Positions 55,592 to 63,606 of a stretch of DNA of 64,000 nt are shown here, piece after piece. Source of the stretch: Pseudomonas sp. KU43P (GTDB lineage Bacteria > Pseudomonadota > Gammaproteobacteria > Pseudomonadales > Pseudomonadaceae). The stretch lies in assembly GCF_033095865.1 (NCBI RefSeq), contig NZ_AP019365.1, positions 2,329,501-2,393,500 of the forward strand. The letters run 5' to 3'. Positions within the stretch are counted from its first letter, which is position 1. Each line of letters opens with the position of its first letter. The translations under genes and the position numbers were made by a program. The notes below the pieces were generated by a model. It saw only the letters and a list, made by a program, of their open reading frames with translations. It was not told the DNA's origin and did no database searches.

Positions 55592-56260
55592 TTACTTCCT
55601 CAGGGACTGGAACGAGGTGACCATGTCCTTGGCCCAGCCATCAAGCACGGCCTTGGCGTCCTTGGCCTGCATTACCTGGGACGAGTTGTCGAGCTCGGTG
55701 CCGGCGCCCTTGCGCACTACTTCGGCGACGACCTGGTTGGTCTCGCCATCGAGGAACGCCGCTTCCGTGGCAATGCTGGTGTCCTGGTCACGGATGCCGG
55801 TGGCGGTGCTGATACCGGCGGCAATCAGCGCGATCGGGATGACTTCATACGGGCGCAGGCTCTTGGTCTGGGCGCTGACGGCGGTGATCGCCGGGCGTAC
55901 CACCAGTACCCGCGGGCCTGGGCTGGTAGCCAGTGGCAGTACCTGGGAGAAGTGGTTCTTCAGGGTCTGGTCGTAGTATTGGGTGATGCCCTGCAGGGTC
56001 GATTGCGGCACCTTCTCGGTCGGTTGCGGCTTCGGGTAGAGCTGGCTCGGTTCGATGTACACGCTGCTGTAGCGCTTGGCATCGACCCCTGGCTTGATCC
56101 AGCGCATCACCGGCGCACCCGAAGGCGACTTGTCTTCCTTGAGGATGCTGTAGTCCTTGAGGAAGCCCGAATACTGGTCGGACTCCACGTATTTGCTGGC
56201 ACAGCCTTGCAGCATGAGTGCTGCCAGGCACAGCGATGCAGCTAACGACTTGGTGTTCAT
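55592..56260 (-). CDS. DUF3313 lipoprotein
   Basis: A 222-residue lipoprotein with lipobox LMLQGC (cysteine near residue 20). The mature sequence matches DUF3313 by SDQYSGFLKDYSILKE, YSSVYIEPSQLYP, and TEAAFLDGETNQVVAEVVRKGAGTEL near the end. Its function is unknown; the family is often near outer-membrane genes. It lies 51 bases after the FadL-type gene, with a weak hairpin between. A ribosome site AAGGAGAAGC precedes the ATG. Confidence 0.85.
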   Translation of the reverse strand: MNTKSLAASLCLAALMLQGCASKYVESDQYSGFLKDYSILKEDKSPSGAPVMRWIKPGVDAKRYSSVYIEPSQLYPKPQPTEKVPQSTLQGITQYYDQTLKNHFSQVLPLATSPGPRVLVVRPAITAVSAQTKSLRPYEVIPIALIAAGISTATGIRDQDTSIATEAAFLDGETNQVVAEVVRKGAGTELDNSSQVMQAKDAKAVLDGWAKDMVTSFQSLRK

Positions 56261-56289
56261 GCAGCTTCTCCTTCTTACGATGATCGTTA

Positions 56290-56307
56290 CCCTGCAGCCT
56301 TGCAGGG
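56290..56307 (-). terminator. Weak hairpin after the FadL-type gene
   Basis: CCCTGCA-GCCT-TGCAGGG forms a 7-bp stem five bases beyond the FadL-type stop. No T-run follows, so it may attenuate rather than end transcription into the lipoprotein gene. Confidence 0.35.
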
Positions 56308-56311
56308 CGAT

Positions 56312-57598
56312 TCAGAACCGCCAGGTCGCGCCACCGCCGAGGATGTGCAGCGCACTGTTGTCGTAGCTACCCGACAGGCTATTGCCGGAGCGTGCCTTGG
56401 TCTGCTCGACGTCCATGTCGCCGAGCCACACCAGGGTATAGGCCAGGTGCAGGTCGAAGCCTTCCTCGACCTGGTAATTGACCCCCGCCGCCAGCCGCCA
56501 GGCTTCGCCCATGGGGTTGTCGACGGTGCGGTCCTTGTCGTCCACGGCCGAACTGTCGTAGCCCAGGCCAAGGCTCCAGCGCCATTGCCGGGTAGCCTGG
56601 TACTGCGCCCCCACCGAGGCGTGCCAGGTGTCCTTGTATTTGCGGTCGACGGTGCGGCTGGTACCGCCGGCGTTGCTGTCGACCTCCACGCCGACATCGC
56701 CGAAATCGCTCCAGTCCTGCCAGTTGAGGCTGCCGAGCAGGGTCCATTGGTCGTCCAGTTCGTGGGCGACGCTGAAGGTCACGGTCTGCGGCACGTTGAG
56801 GTCGAGCTCCAGGTCGTCCACGTTGAGGCGACGCAGGGCGACGTTGAGCAGCGGGTTGCTGACGTCCTTGAGGTGCGGCTTGTCCTTGAACTCCAGCTTG
56901 ACCTTGCTGGTGTAGGCCAGGCCCACGCGGGTGCGCGGGTCGACCTGGTAGAGCAGACCGAGGTTGGCGCCCACGCCGACATCGGTGTCCTTGTATTCCA
57001 GTTGCCCGTCCGGGCGATCGGCCAGGCCGAGCAGGTTGTTGTTGATGGCCATTTCGGTGCGGTAGTAGCCGAGCATGATCCGCGGGCCGACGCCGATGGA
57101 CAGGTCATCGGTGAACTTGTAGGCCACCGTGGGCTGCATCGACACGCCGATCACCGCCGCTTCCTGGGTGAAGTAGCGGCCGGCCCAGTCATCGTCGTAG
57201 TCCAGGGCCAGGCCGAAGTTGCCGTACATGCCGAAGCCGATGGCCGCGCGTTCGTCGAGCTGGTGGCTGATGAACAGGCTGGTGCCGGGCAGGTACTGCA
57301 GCGCGTTGCCGCCTTCGTTGCCGTCGAACTGGTTGTTACTGTCGCGCGAGAAGCGGATGTCGCCGAGGATCACCTGGGCGTTGGCGCTTATCTGGGTGCC
57401 CTTGAGACGGGTGATACCAGCCGGGTTGCTCATCAGCACACTGGGGTCGTTGGCCAGTGCGGCAGACCCGGCGTTGGCCAGGCCATTGCCTTCCTGGCCG
57501 GCTTCGTAGATGAGGATGCCACCGGCCCAGGCGCTTGCGCCGGGCACGGCTGCCGCGCAGGCCAGAGCGAGTACAGCCCAACCGCGCTGCGGCCTCAT
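56312..57598 (-). CDS. FadL/OmpP1-family outer-membrane transporter
   Basis: A 428-residue barrel for long-chain fatty acids or other hydrophobic compounds. The start at 57598 gives a signal peptide (WAVLALACAAAVPGASAWA) and the mature N-terminal hatch (YEAGQEGNGLANAGSAALANDPSVLMSNPAGITRLKG), including the NPAG motif of the family. The C-terminus ends in YDNSALHILGGGATWRF, a typical barrel end. This ATG has no good ribosome site of its own but overlaps the stop of a 28-codon upstream ORF, so expression probably depends on translational coupling. Confidence 0.88.
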   Translation of the reverse strand: MRPQRGWAVLALACAAAVPGASAWAGGILIYEAGQEGNGLANAGSAALANDPSVLMSNPAGITRLKGTQISANAQVILGDIRFSRDSNNQFDGNEGGNALQYLPGTSLFISHQLDERAAIGFGMYGNFGLALDYDDDWAGRYFTQEAAVIGVSMQPTVAYKFTDDLSIGVGPRIMLGYYRTEMAINNNLLGLADRPDGQLEYKDTDVGVGANLGLLYQVDPRTRVGLAYTSKVKLEFKDKPHLKDVSNPLLNVALRRLNVDDLELDLNVPQTVTFSVAHELDDQWTLLGSLNWQDWSDFGDVGVEVDSNAGGTSRTVDRKYKDTWHASVGAQYQATRQWRWSLGLGYDSSAVDDKDRTVDNPMGEAWRLAAGVNYQVEEGFDLHLAYTLVWLGDMDVEQTKARSGNSLSGSYDNSALHILGGGATWRF

Positions 57599-57681
57599 GA
57601 TGCAAGGTACTTTGGTGGAGTGGTCGAGGTGTCGACGGCAAAGTGGCCCAGTCGGTTGCAAAACCTGTCGATCGATTCCAT
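57595..57681 (-). CDS. 28-codon leader ORF coupled to the FadL-type gene
   Basis: The ATG at 57681 has AAGGAG at ideal spacing (six bases). It encodes MESIDRFCNRLGH at the start and TTPPKYLAS at the end, then stops at TGA sharing ATGA with the porin start. No family is recognised. The strong ribosome site belongs to this ORF, not to the porin, so it may act as a leader peptide for coupled translation. A longer in-frame ORF from 57783 lacks a comparable start signal. Confidence 0.55.
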   Translation of the reverse strand: MESIDRFCNRLGHFAVDTSTTPPKYLAS

Positions 57682-57948
57682 CACACGCTCCTTGGTGATC
57701 TGAAGCGCCGTACCGTTCAAGGCAACTACCAGCGTAAATTTGGGGCTAGGTTCAAGCAGCGTAGCGGGTAGAAATGCCGCCATGGCTTGGCATGGCTTTC
57801 ATTTCGCGACATCTGGCCAGATTTGAACGAGATGCAGATAACAGGCTTTCGCGTTGATACTTTAGACGACACATCTCGTCCCGCAAGTTTTGCCCGCCGG
57901 GTCAGTGGCGGCCAGCCCCAGGGCTGGGCGGAACACGCGATTCAGCAC

Positions 57949-59631
57949 TCAAGCGAAGGCAATGATGATGGGCCCGCAGACGGCTAGTAGTACGTTGGAA
58001 ACGGCATAGCAGACGGTAAAACCGATAACGGGTGTGTTGCTGCCGGACTGTTCGATGATCTTGTTCATCGAGGCGGCCTCGGTCTGCGCACCGGCCAGCG
58101 CACCGAACAGGATCATCGGGTGCAGGCGCAGGATGTAGCGCCCGAAAAACAGCGTGACCAGGGGCGGAATGAGGGTCACCAGGGCGCCGGCAATCAGCAA
58201 GGCCAGGCCTTGTTCTTTGATTGCCGTGATTGCTGCGGGGCCCGCCAGCAGGCCTACCACGGCGCCGAAGGCGGTCAGGCCGAACTCGGAAAAGGCCCAT
58301 TGCGCGGCCGGGGGCAGGGCGCCGAGTTCGGGGTGTCGTGAGTTGTACCAGCCGATCAGCAAGCCGGCCAGCAGGATACCGCCGCCGATGCCCAGCTCCA
58401 CCGGGATCATGCCGATATGGGTCGACAGCAGGCCGGCCAGTGAGCCCAGCACCAGCCCCAAGGCGTGCAGGGCGATGTCGCTGCGGTAGCTGGCTTCGCG
58501 GATGCGGCCCACCTGCGCGGCCAGCGCTTCGACACTGGCGGCTCGGCCGGTCAGGCTGATCACATCGCCTCGGCGCAGCACCGTGTCGGGCAGCAGCGGC
58601 AGCGGCAGCCCCTGGCGGGTGATGCCGGTGAGGAAGCAGCCCATGCGTTCGGCCCCGGTCAGCGCTGCTTTCACCTGATGCAGAGTGCGCCCGGCCAGGC
58701 GTGGGTTGGTCAGTGCGATGTCCGCGCTGCGGGTGGGGAACGACAGGCTGTCGGGGTGATCCACCTCCGGGCCGATCCAGTCATGCAGGTCACTAACGGC
58801 CTCGCGCAGGGCGTAGATACCGAGAATGTCACCGTTGGCCAGAACCCGCGCCGGGTCGCGGTCGAACGCCTGCCCGTCGCGGGTGATGCGTTCGACGCTC
58901 AAGGAAGGGTGCAGGGCCTCGATGTCGGCGATGCTCAGGCCGATGGCGGTGCCCGCATCCAGGCGATGGGCGCGCACCACGATGCGGGTATAGGGGATGC
59001 TGATGGCGTCCTCGTTACGCTCGATGCCCAATTCGCGCTCCAGCTCCTGGGCACTGGCGCGCAGGTCGACCCCAAGAAGGCGCGGCGCCAAGCTGCCGAC
59101 GAAGACGATCAAGCCGACCGTGCCGAACACATAGGTGATGGCGTAGGCCACGGCCATGTGGCTGTTGAGGGTGGACTTGGCCGCGTCGTCCAGTGGCAAC
59201 TGGGCGATGGCACTGCTGGCGGTGCCCATGATCGCGGTGTCGGTGAGGGCACCGGCGCCCAGGCCTGCGGTAAAGCCCGCGTCGAAGCCATAGAAGGCGT
59301 TCATCGCCAGGATCACTGCCAGTGCGGTCGCGCACAGCACCACCGACAGCAGCACCAGCTTGAGCGTGCCGCGGTTGAGGCTGCCGAAGAATTCCGGGCC
59401 ACTCTTGAAGCCCACCGCGTAGATGAACAGGGCGAAGAACACCGACTTGAGTTCGTGGGGCACCTGCAGGCCGACCTGGCCGATCAGCAAGCCCATCAGC
59501 AGGGCGCCGGCCACCGAGCCGAGGTGAAAGCTGCCCAGCTTCACCCGGCCCAGCAGGATTCCCAGGCCGATCGCCAGGAACACCGCGATTTCCGGGTTGG
59601 CTCGCAACGCATTCAGGGCCAGGTCGATCAT
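57949..59631 (-). CDS. AspT/YidE-type transporter with RCK_C domains
   Basis: A 560-residue inner-membrane transporter of the aspartate:alanine exchanger family. The start at 59631 follows AAGGAG; the in-frame ATG at 59685 is less likely. Two blocks of about five helices (AVFLAIGLGILLGRVKLGSFHLGSVAGALLMG at the start, VLGSLAGLLSTHIGMIPVELGIGGGILL later) surround a central cytoplasmic region with two TrkA-C-like domains (RIVVRAHRLDAGTAIGLSI; LLPDTVLRRGDVISLTG). GAGALTDTAIMGTASSA is characteristic. The substrate is unknown. It lies 98 bases past the doxX gene of the buf operon with no clear terminator between. Confidence 0.87.
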   Translation of the reverse strand: MIDLALNALRANPEIAVFLAIGLGILLGRVKLGSFHLGSVAGALLMGLLIGQVGLQVPHELKSVFFALFIYAVGFKSGPEFFGSLNRGTLKLVLLSVVLCATALAVILAMNAFYGFDAGFTAGLGAGALTDTAIMGTASSAIAQLPLDDAAKSTLNSHMAVAYAITYVFGTVGLIVFVGSLAPRLLGVDLRASAQELERELGIERNEDAISIPYTRIVVRAHRLDAGTAIGLSIADIEALHPSLSVERITRDGQAFDRDPARVLANGDILGIYALREAVSDLHDWIGPEVDHPDSLSFPTRSADIALTNPRLAGRTLHQVKAALTGAERMGCFLTGITRQGLPLPLLPDTVLRRGDVISLTGRAASVEALAAQVGRIREASYRSDIALHALGLVLGSLAGLLSTHIGMIPVELGIGGGILLAGLLIGWYNSRHPELGALPPAAQWAFSEFGLTAFGAVVGLLAGPAAITAIKEQGLALLIAGALVTLIPPLVTLFFGRYILRLHPMILFGALAGAQTEAASMNKIIEQSGSNTPVIGFTVCYAVSNVLLAVCGPIIIAFA

Positions 59632-59729
59632 CGCGCACTCCTTCGATGGGCGCATGCTTGCAGACCTGCTTGAGTATGCGCACAAAAGAAGCGGTGGCCA
59701 CGCCTGTCGTCAAATGTTCAGGTGCTCGC

Positions 59730-60197
59730 TCAGCGCAGGCGCAACACCCGATCCAGCGACAGGGCCCCTGCACCCCGGCCGATCAACAGCAGAAGCAGCC
59801 CGGCCCAGGACAGGTGTGTCGGCCAGGCATCGGGATAGACGAACACCTCGATCACCGTGGTCATGCCCAGCAAGGCCAGGGCCGACAGGCGGGTGAACAG
59901 GCCGAGCACCAGCAGCAGCGGGAACAGGTGTTCGGCATAGGTCGCCAAGTGCGCCGCCAGCCAGGGGGAAACCAGTGGCAAGGCGTAGTCGGTCTGGAAC
60001 AGGTCGTAGGTGCCGGGGGTGATGGTCAGCAGCCCCTCGACCTTGGTACGGCCTGACATGAAGAACACCGAGGCGATACCCAGCCGCGCCACCAGGCACA
60101 GCACGCTGTCGCTCAACCAGCCTTGCAGGTGCTCGGCCAGGTTGTTCCAGCGCTGGCGCAGGGTATGAGTGGGGGCGTTGGAGCGGATGATGTCCAT
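59730..60197 (-). CDS. DoxX-family membrane protein of the bufferin operon
   Basis: A 155-residue protein with four helices and the DoxX pattern: [66 protein letters not shown]. It is the fourth gene of the DUF2282-DUF692-DUF2063-DoxX cluster and starts 11 bases after bufC. A DoxX protein is a regular member of such clusters; it is proposed to supply or use electrons in the membrane, but its role there is not known. Confidence 0.88.
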   Translation of the reverse strand: MDIIRSNAPTHTLRQRWNNLAEHLQGWLSDSVLCLVARLGIASVFFMSGRTKVEGLLTITPGTYDLFQTDYALPLVSPWLAAHLATYAEHLFPLLLVLGLFTRLSALALLGMTTVIEVFVYPDAWPTHLSWAGLLLLLIGRGAGALSLDRVLRLR

Positions 60198-60208
60198 GGC
60201 CGTTACCT

Positions 60209-60964
60209 TCAGGCGAATGTGAGGGGGCGAAAGGCCTTGGCCTGCAGCAGCCGGCCGAGCAGGTCGCTGAAGTCGAGGTCGGGTTGGCGTTGCTGGGCGA
60301 GCTGTGAAGCGACTTGCAGTGAGTGGCCTGCCGCGCAGGCGTCGAGGAAGGTGCATGCGCCGCGGCCCAGGGGCTGGTGGCCGACGCCGTCGCTGTCGCC
60401 GCTCAACAGGGCGCCTTCGGCCACCCAGGGTTGTTCTGGCGACCAGGGCAGCCCCTCGCGACTGACGCGCCACAGGCTGTACGCCGGGTGCGGCTCGAAC
60501 CATTGCCAGCGCACGCTGCGGCGGGGCTTCAGGTGCCCGCGGGCAAGGTCGGCGGCGGTCATGCCGGCCAGGTCGGCCAGTGTCAGGCTCGGGTCTTCTT
60601 CTGCGCTGAATACCTCGCACCAGTGCCAGTCCAGGCGCGCGACGTCGCCCAGGTATGGCAAGCCGTGGCTGGCCTGCAGCGCTTGCAGGAAGTCGGGGAA
60701 GGTTGCCCCGTAGTGGATCAGCCGGGGATCTTCGGGCGGCGTCTGTTGCGCGTAAGCGCGGGTCACGTCGTGCATCCAGCCGGGCCCGACCAGTGTCTCG
60801 ATGCTGGGGAAGTTGGCGCGCAATGCCTCGACACAGCCGGACAGCACGGTATTGCGGTAAACCGCGAAGGCCGCCTGCCCAGTGAGGCCCTCCAGTGCCG
60901 GGGCAGGGCGCTGGTACAGCGCGTCGACGAACGCGTCCTGGAATTGGCCGAGGGACAGGTTCAT
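60209..60964 (-). CDS. bufC: BufC: DUF2063 partner protein of the MNIO enzyme
   Basis: A 251-residue protein with an N-terminal DUF2063 region ([56 protein letters not shown]) and a C-terminal winged-helix-like part ([20 protein letters not shown]). In bufferin systems the DUF2063 protein binds the precursor peptide and presents it to the MNIO enzyme. It overlaps bufB by 4 bases, so the two are made together. Confidence 0.88.
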   Translation of the reverse strand: MNLSLGQFQDAFVDALYQRPAPALEGLTGQAAFAVYRNTVLSGCVEALRANFPSIETLVGPGWMHDVTRAYAQQTPPEDPRLIHYGATFPDFLQALQASHGLPYLGDVARLDWHWCEVFSAEEDPSLTLADLAGMTAADLARGHLKPRRSVRWQWFEPHPAYSLWRVSREGLPWSPEQPWVAEGALLSGDSDGVGHQPLGRGACTFLDACAAGHSLQVASQLAQQRQPDLDFSDLLGRLLQAKAFRPLTFA

Positions 60965-61794
60965 GACAGGGCTCCTGTGCGGGCGAGGGTTGACTGGGCA
61001 ATGGCGCGTTCGGCCAGCAGCTCGGTGAACGCCGGGAGGTTGCCGTCGCGTTCGATCAGCGTCGGGCGCGGGCCTATCCGCTCGATCAGATGGCGGTACA
61101 GCGCCCAGACCGGTTCGGCGATGGCCGCGTCGTGGGAGTCGATCAGCAGGGCTGCCTGATCGTCCACGCTATACCCGGCAAGGTGAACTTCGCTGATGGC
61201 CTGGGCCGGGAAGCGGTCGAGATAGCTCGCCGCATCGAAGCCCAGGTTGTGGGCACTGACGTGCACGTTGTTGACGTCCAGCAACAGCGTGCACCCGGTG
61301 CGGCTTGTGAGTTCGCTGAGAAAGTCGATTTCGTCCCAGTCGTGGCCGTCGAGGTGAAGGTAGTGGCTGGGGTTTTCCACGGCGATGCTGCGCCCCAGGG
61401 CATCCTGGGTGCGCGAGATATTCTCGCTGATGCGCTGCAGTGCTTCATTGCTGCGGGGAAACGGCAGCAGGTCGGGGTGGTACTGGCCGCGCCAGGTGGA
61501 CCAGGCCAGGTGCTCGGACACCAGCACCGGGCTGACCCGCTCGATCAGCGCACGCAGGCGGCGCAAGTGGCCGGCATCCGGCTCGGCGTCGGCGGCCAAA
61601 GACAGCGCCACGCCGTGCAGCGACAACGCATGGCGTTCGGCCATGCGTTCCAGCCAGGCCAGGCGCGGCCCGCCGACCATGTAGTTTTCCGGGTGCACTT
61701 CGTACCACAGGCCTTCGGCGTCACACGCCAAGGCTTGGTCATAGTGCTCGGCCTTGAGCCCGAGCCCTGCGCCCAGTGGGGTGTTCCGGTTCAT
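60961..61794 (-). CDS. bufB: BufB: DUF692/MNIO multinuclear iron oxidative enzyme
   Basis: A 277-residue TIM-barrel enzyme of the MNIO (MbnB-like) family. Probable metal-ligand segments are visible: [59 protein letters not shown] and LIDSHDA. MNIO enzymes oxidise cysteine thiols of ribosomal peptides; in bufferins they turn central cysteines into 5-thiooxazole-type groups. The start at 61794 ([14 protein letters not shown]) is typical; the ORF upstream in frame runs into the bufA gene. It begins 16 bases after bufA. Confidence 0.93.
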   Translation of the reverse strand: MNRNTPLGAGLGLKAEHYDQALACDAEGLWYEVHPENYMVGGPRLAWLERMAERHALSLHGVALSLAADAEPDAGHLRRLRALIERVSPVLVSEHLAWSTWRGQYHPDLLPFPRSNEALQRISENISRTQDALGRSIAVENPSHYLHLDGHDWDEIDFLSELTSRTGCTLLLDVNNVHVSAHNLGFDAASYLDRFPAQAISEVHLAGYSVDDQAALLIDSHDAAIAEPVWALYRHLIERIGPRPTLIERDGNLPAFTELLAERAIAQSTLARTGALS

Positions 61795-61810
61795 GGTCGG
61801 CGGCCTCCAG

Positions 61811-62089
61811 TCAAGACTTGATCGGGGTGAGCGAGCCCATGCCGTTGGGGGTCTTGATCGTGGTGCAGGTGCCGGCCGGGACGTTTTTCCAGTGCATGCC
61901 GTCGTAGTCCTTCTTGGCGCTGCCCGCGCAGGTGGTGCCGGCGCCGGCCTTGCAGTCGTTCTTGCCGGCCATGGCGACGCCGTAGCATTTTTCCATGGCT
62001 GCACCGGTGCTCGGGGTATTGCCGGCCACGGCGACCCCGGCCAGCGAAGCGAGGGCGAGGGCGGCGGCGGTGAGGGCGATGTTGTTCAT
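61811..62089 (-). CDS. bufA: BufA: DUF2282 bufferin precursor peptide
   Basis: A 92-residue exported peptide with signal sequence (about 1-22, [13 protein letters not shown]). The mature part carries four cysteines, C35, C46, C54 and C75, in [23 protein letters not shown] and PAGTCTTI, the DUF2282/BufA1 pattern. In characterised bufferins the two central cysteines are modified by BufB/BufC, and the outer pair is thought to form a disulfide; the peptide then binds copper in the periplasm. Modification here is inferred from the operon. Upstream lies an ECF-type promoter shared with the divergent sigma gene. Confidence 0.93.
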   Translation of the reverse strand: MNNIALTAAALALASLAGVAVAGNTPSTGAAMEKCYGVAMAGKNDCKAGAGTTCAGSAKKDYDGMHWKNVPAGTCTTIKTPNGMGSLTPIKS

Positions 62090-62145
62090 GGTGGTGTCTC
62101 CAGAGTGTGGGGGCCGTGGCGAATTACCGGCGGCTCATGGAGTAG

Positions 62146-62171
62146 TTCGCGGCGATCGGCATGACGGTTAC
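62146..62171 (-). promoter_or_regulatory. ECF (SigF-type) promoter of the buf operon
   Basis: On the minus strand GTAACC-N16-CGAA occurs exactly, extended to TGTAACC and CGAACTA. This is the motif I recall for Caulobacter SigF targets. Transcription would start near 62138, leaving about 50 bases before the bufA ATG at 62089. Confidence 0.8.
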
Positions 62172-62265
62172 AGCGCAGTAAAAATATTTTTTTCGCGGCC
62201 ACGGCAATCCCCGGGTGCGCTCACGGCAGCGTCTATGGTTCGATAAAAAGAAATCCTTCCCAGGT

Positions 62266-62291
62266 GTAACCTTGGCGCGCCATGCAACGAA
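62266..62291 (+). promoter_or_regulatory. ECF (SigF-type) promoter overlapping the annotated sigma factor start
   Basis: GTAACC at 62266-62271 and CGAA at 62288-62291 are 16 bases apart, again inside TGTAACC ... CGAACTA. Transcription would start near 62298, downstream of the ATG at 62282. Messages from this promoter therefore need another translation start. Confidence 0.7.
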
Positions 62292-62866
62292 CTAACTCAC
62301 AGGACCTGCTCTGCGAGCGCGAGGCGCACCTGCAGGCGCTGCTGCTTCAGGGCCTCTCGGGCGATGCACGGGCTTACCGTGAATTTCTTGCGGCACTGGC
62401 GTTGCACCTGCGCGGTTTTTTGCGCCGGCGCCTGGCACAGCGCCCGGCCGAGGTCGAAGACCTGCTGCAGGAGGTGCTGCTGGCCGTGCACAACGCGCGC
62501 GACACCTATCAGCCGCAACAGCCGCTGACGGCCTGGGTGCAGGCCATCGCCCGCTACAAGCTGGTCGACTACCTGCGCCGTTACGGCCAGCGCGAAGCGC
62601 GGCATGAGCACCTGGAGGAGGACAGCGACCTGTTCGCCGCCAGTGATGAAGCACCCGCCGAGGCCCGTCGCGACCTGGGCAAGCTGCTGGGACAATTGCC
62701 TGAACACCAGCGCTTGCCGATCGTCCACGTCAAGCTGGAGGGTTTGACGGTGGAGGAAGCCTCGCGTATCACCGGGCTGTCCAGCTCGGCGGTGAAGGTA
62801 GGCATACACCGTGGGCTCAAGGCCCTGGCCAGGCTGATTCGAGGTAGTGATGATGAAAACCGATGA
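62282..62866 (+). CDS. ECF sigma factor (SigF-like, bufferin locus); start uncertain
   Basis: An ECF sigma factor of up to 194 residues. Region 2 reads QRPAEVEDLLQEVLLAVHNARDTYQPQQPLTAWVQAIARYKLVDYLRR, and region 4 LPEHQRLPIVHVKLEGLTVEEASRITGLSSSAVKVGIHRGLKAL. The ATG at 62282 has no ribosome site and lies within an ECF promoter copy. No other ATG, GTG or TTG follows in frame before region 2; a CTG at 62330 has GAGG five bases upstream and would still give complete region 2. The gene overlaps the anti-sigma gene by 17 bases, forming a regulator pair divergent from bufA. It likely activates both its own operon and buf. Confidence 0.9.
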   Translation: MQRTNSQDLLCEREAHLQALLLQGLSGDARAYREFLAALALHLRGFLRRRLAQRPAEVEDLLQEVLLAVHNARDTYQPQQPLTAWVQAIARYKLVDYLRRYGQREARHEHLEEDSDLFAASDEAPAEARRDLGKLLGQLPEHQRLPIVHVKLEGLTVEEASRITGLSSSAVKVGIHRGLKALARLIRGSDDENR

Positions 62867-63494
62867 ACTGATTGCCCTGCTGGCCAGCGGGGAAGGGCCG
62901 GTGGACCGGCACGCACTGGCCCGGCGGCTGGCTCGGGCGTTACTGGGCGGCGTGCTCGCTGCGTTGCTGCTGACGGCGGCGCTCTACGGGGTGCGCAGCG
63001 ACCTGGCCGAGGTGGCCCGCACGCCGTTGTTCTGGGCCAAGCTGGCGTTGCCTGGCAGCCTGGCGCTGCTCGGGCTGTGGCTGACCCAGCGCCTGGCCAG
63101 GCCAGGGGTGAAAGGGGGCGCCGTGTGGGGCCTGCTTGGCGTGCCGCTGGTGCTGGTCTGGCTGGGGGCGGCCATCAGCCTGGCCGGTGCGCCGGTCGAG
63201 GCCCGCGCCGAGCTGATTTTCGGGCGTACCTGGCGCACCTGTGCGTTGAACATCACGCTGCTCTCGGCACCGTTGTTCGTTGCCGTGTTCTGGGCCTTGC
63301 GCGGCCTTGCGCCCACCCGCCTGCGCGAGGCAGGCGCGGCTGGCGGCCTACTGGCAGGCGCGACGGCGACATTGGCCTACTGCCTGCACTGCCCGGAAAT
63401 GGAGGTGCCGTTCTGGGGCGTGTGGTACTTGCTGGGGATGCTGCTGCCTACCGCACTCGGGGCGGCATTGGGCCCGAGGCTGCTACGCTGGTAG
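62850..63494 (+). CDS. nrsF: NrsF-like (DUF1109) membrane anti-sigma factor
   Basis: A 214-residue, six-helix membrane protein of the NrsF/DUF1109 family. Cysteines C131 (RTWRTCALN), C178 and C181 (AYCLHCPEM) are present; from memory, C131 and C181 are the conserved metal-sensing cysteines of the Caulobacter protein. It holds the sigma factor at the membrane until metal or oxidant stress. Two ATGs (62850, 62853) follow GAGG at 62841-62844; 62850 is chosen. The start lies within the sigma gene, so synthesis is coupled. Confidence 0.9.
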   Translation: MMKTDELIALLASGEGPVDRHALARRLARALLGGVLAALLLTAALYGVRSDLAEVARTPLFWAKLALPGSLALLGLWLTQRLARPGVKGGAVWGLLGVPLVLVWLGAAISLAGAPVEARAELIFGRTWRTCALNITLLSAPLFVAVFWALRGLAPTRLREAGAAGGLLAGATATLAYCLHCPEMEVPFWGVWYLLGMLLPTALGAALGPRLLRW

Positions 63495-63606
63495 AACTGC
63501 GGGGAGGTTTTCCGCTAGAATGCGGCCCGGGTGCTAGCTGCAAGAAGCAGTGAAGCAGGTTAAAAAGCTACGCAGGTCGGGCCGCCTTGCGGGAGTCCTT
63601 GCGCCC

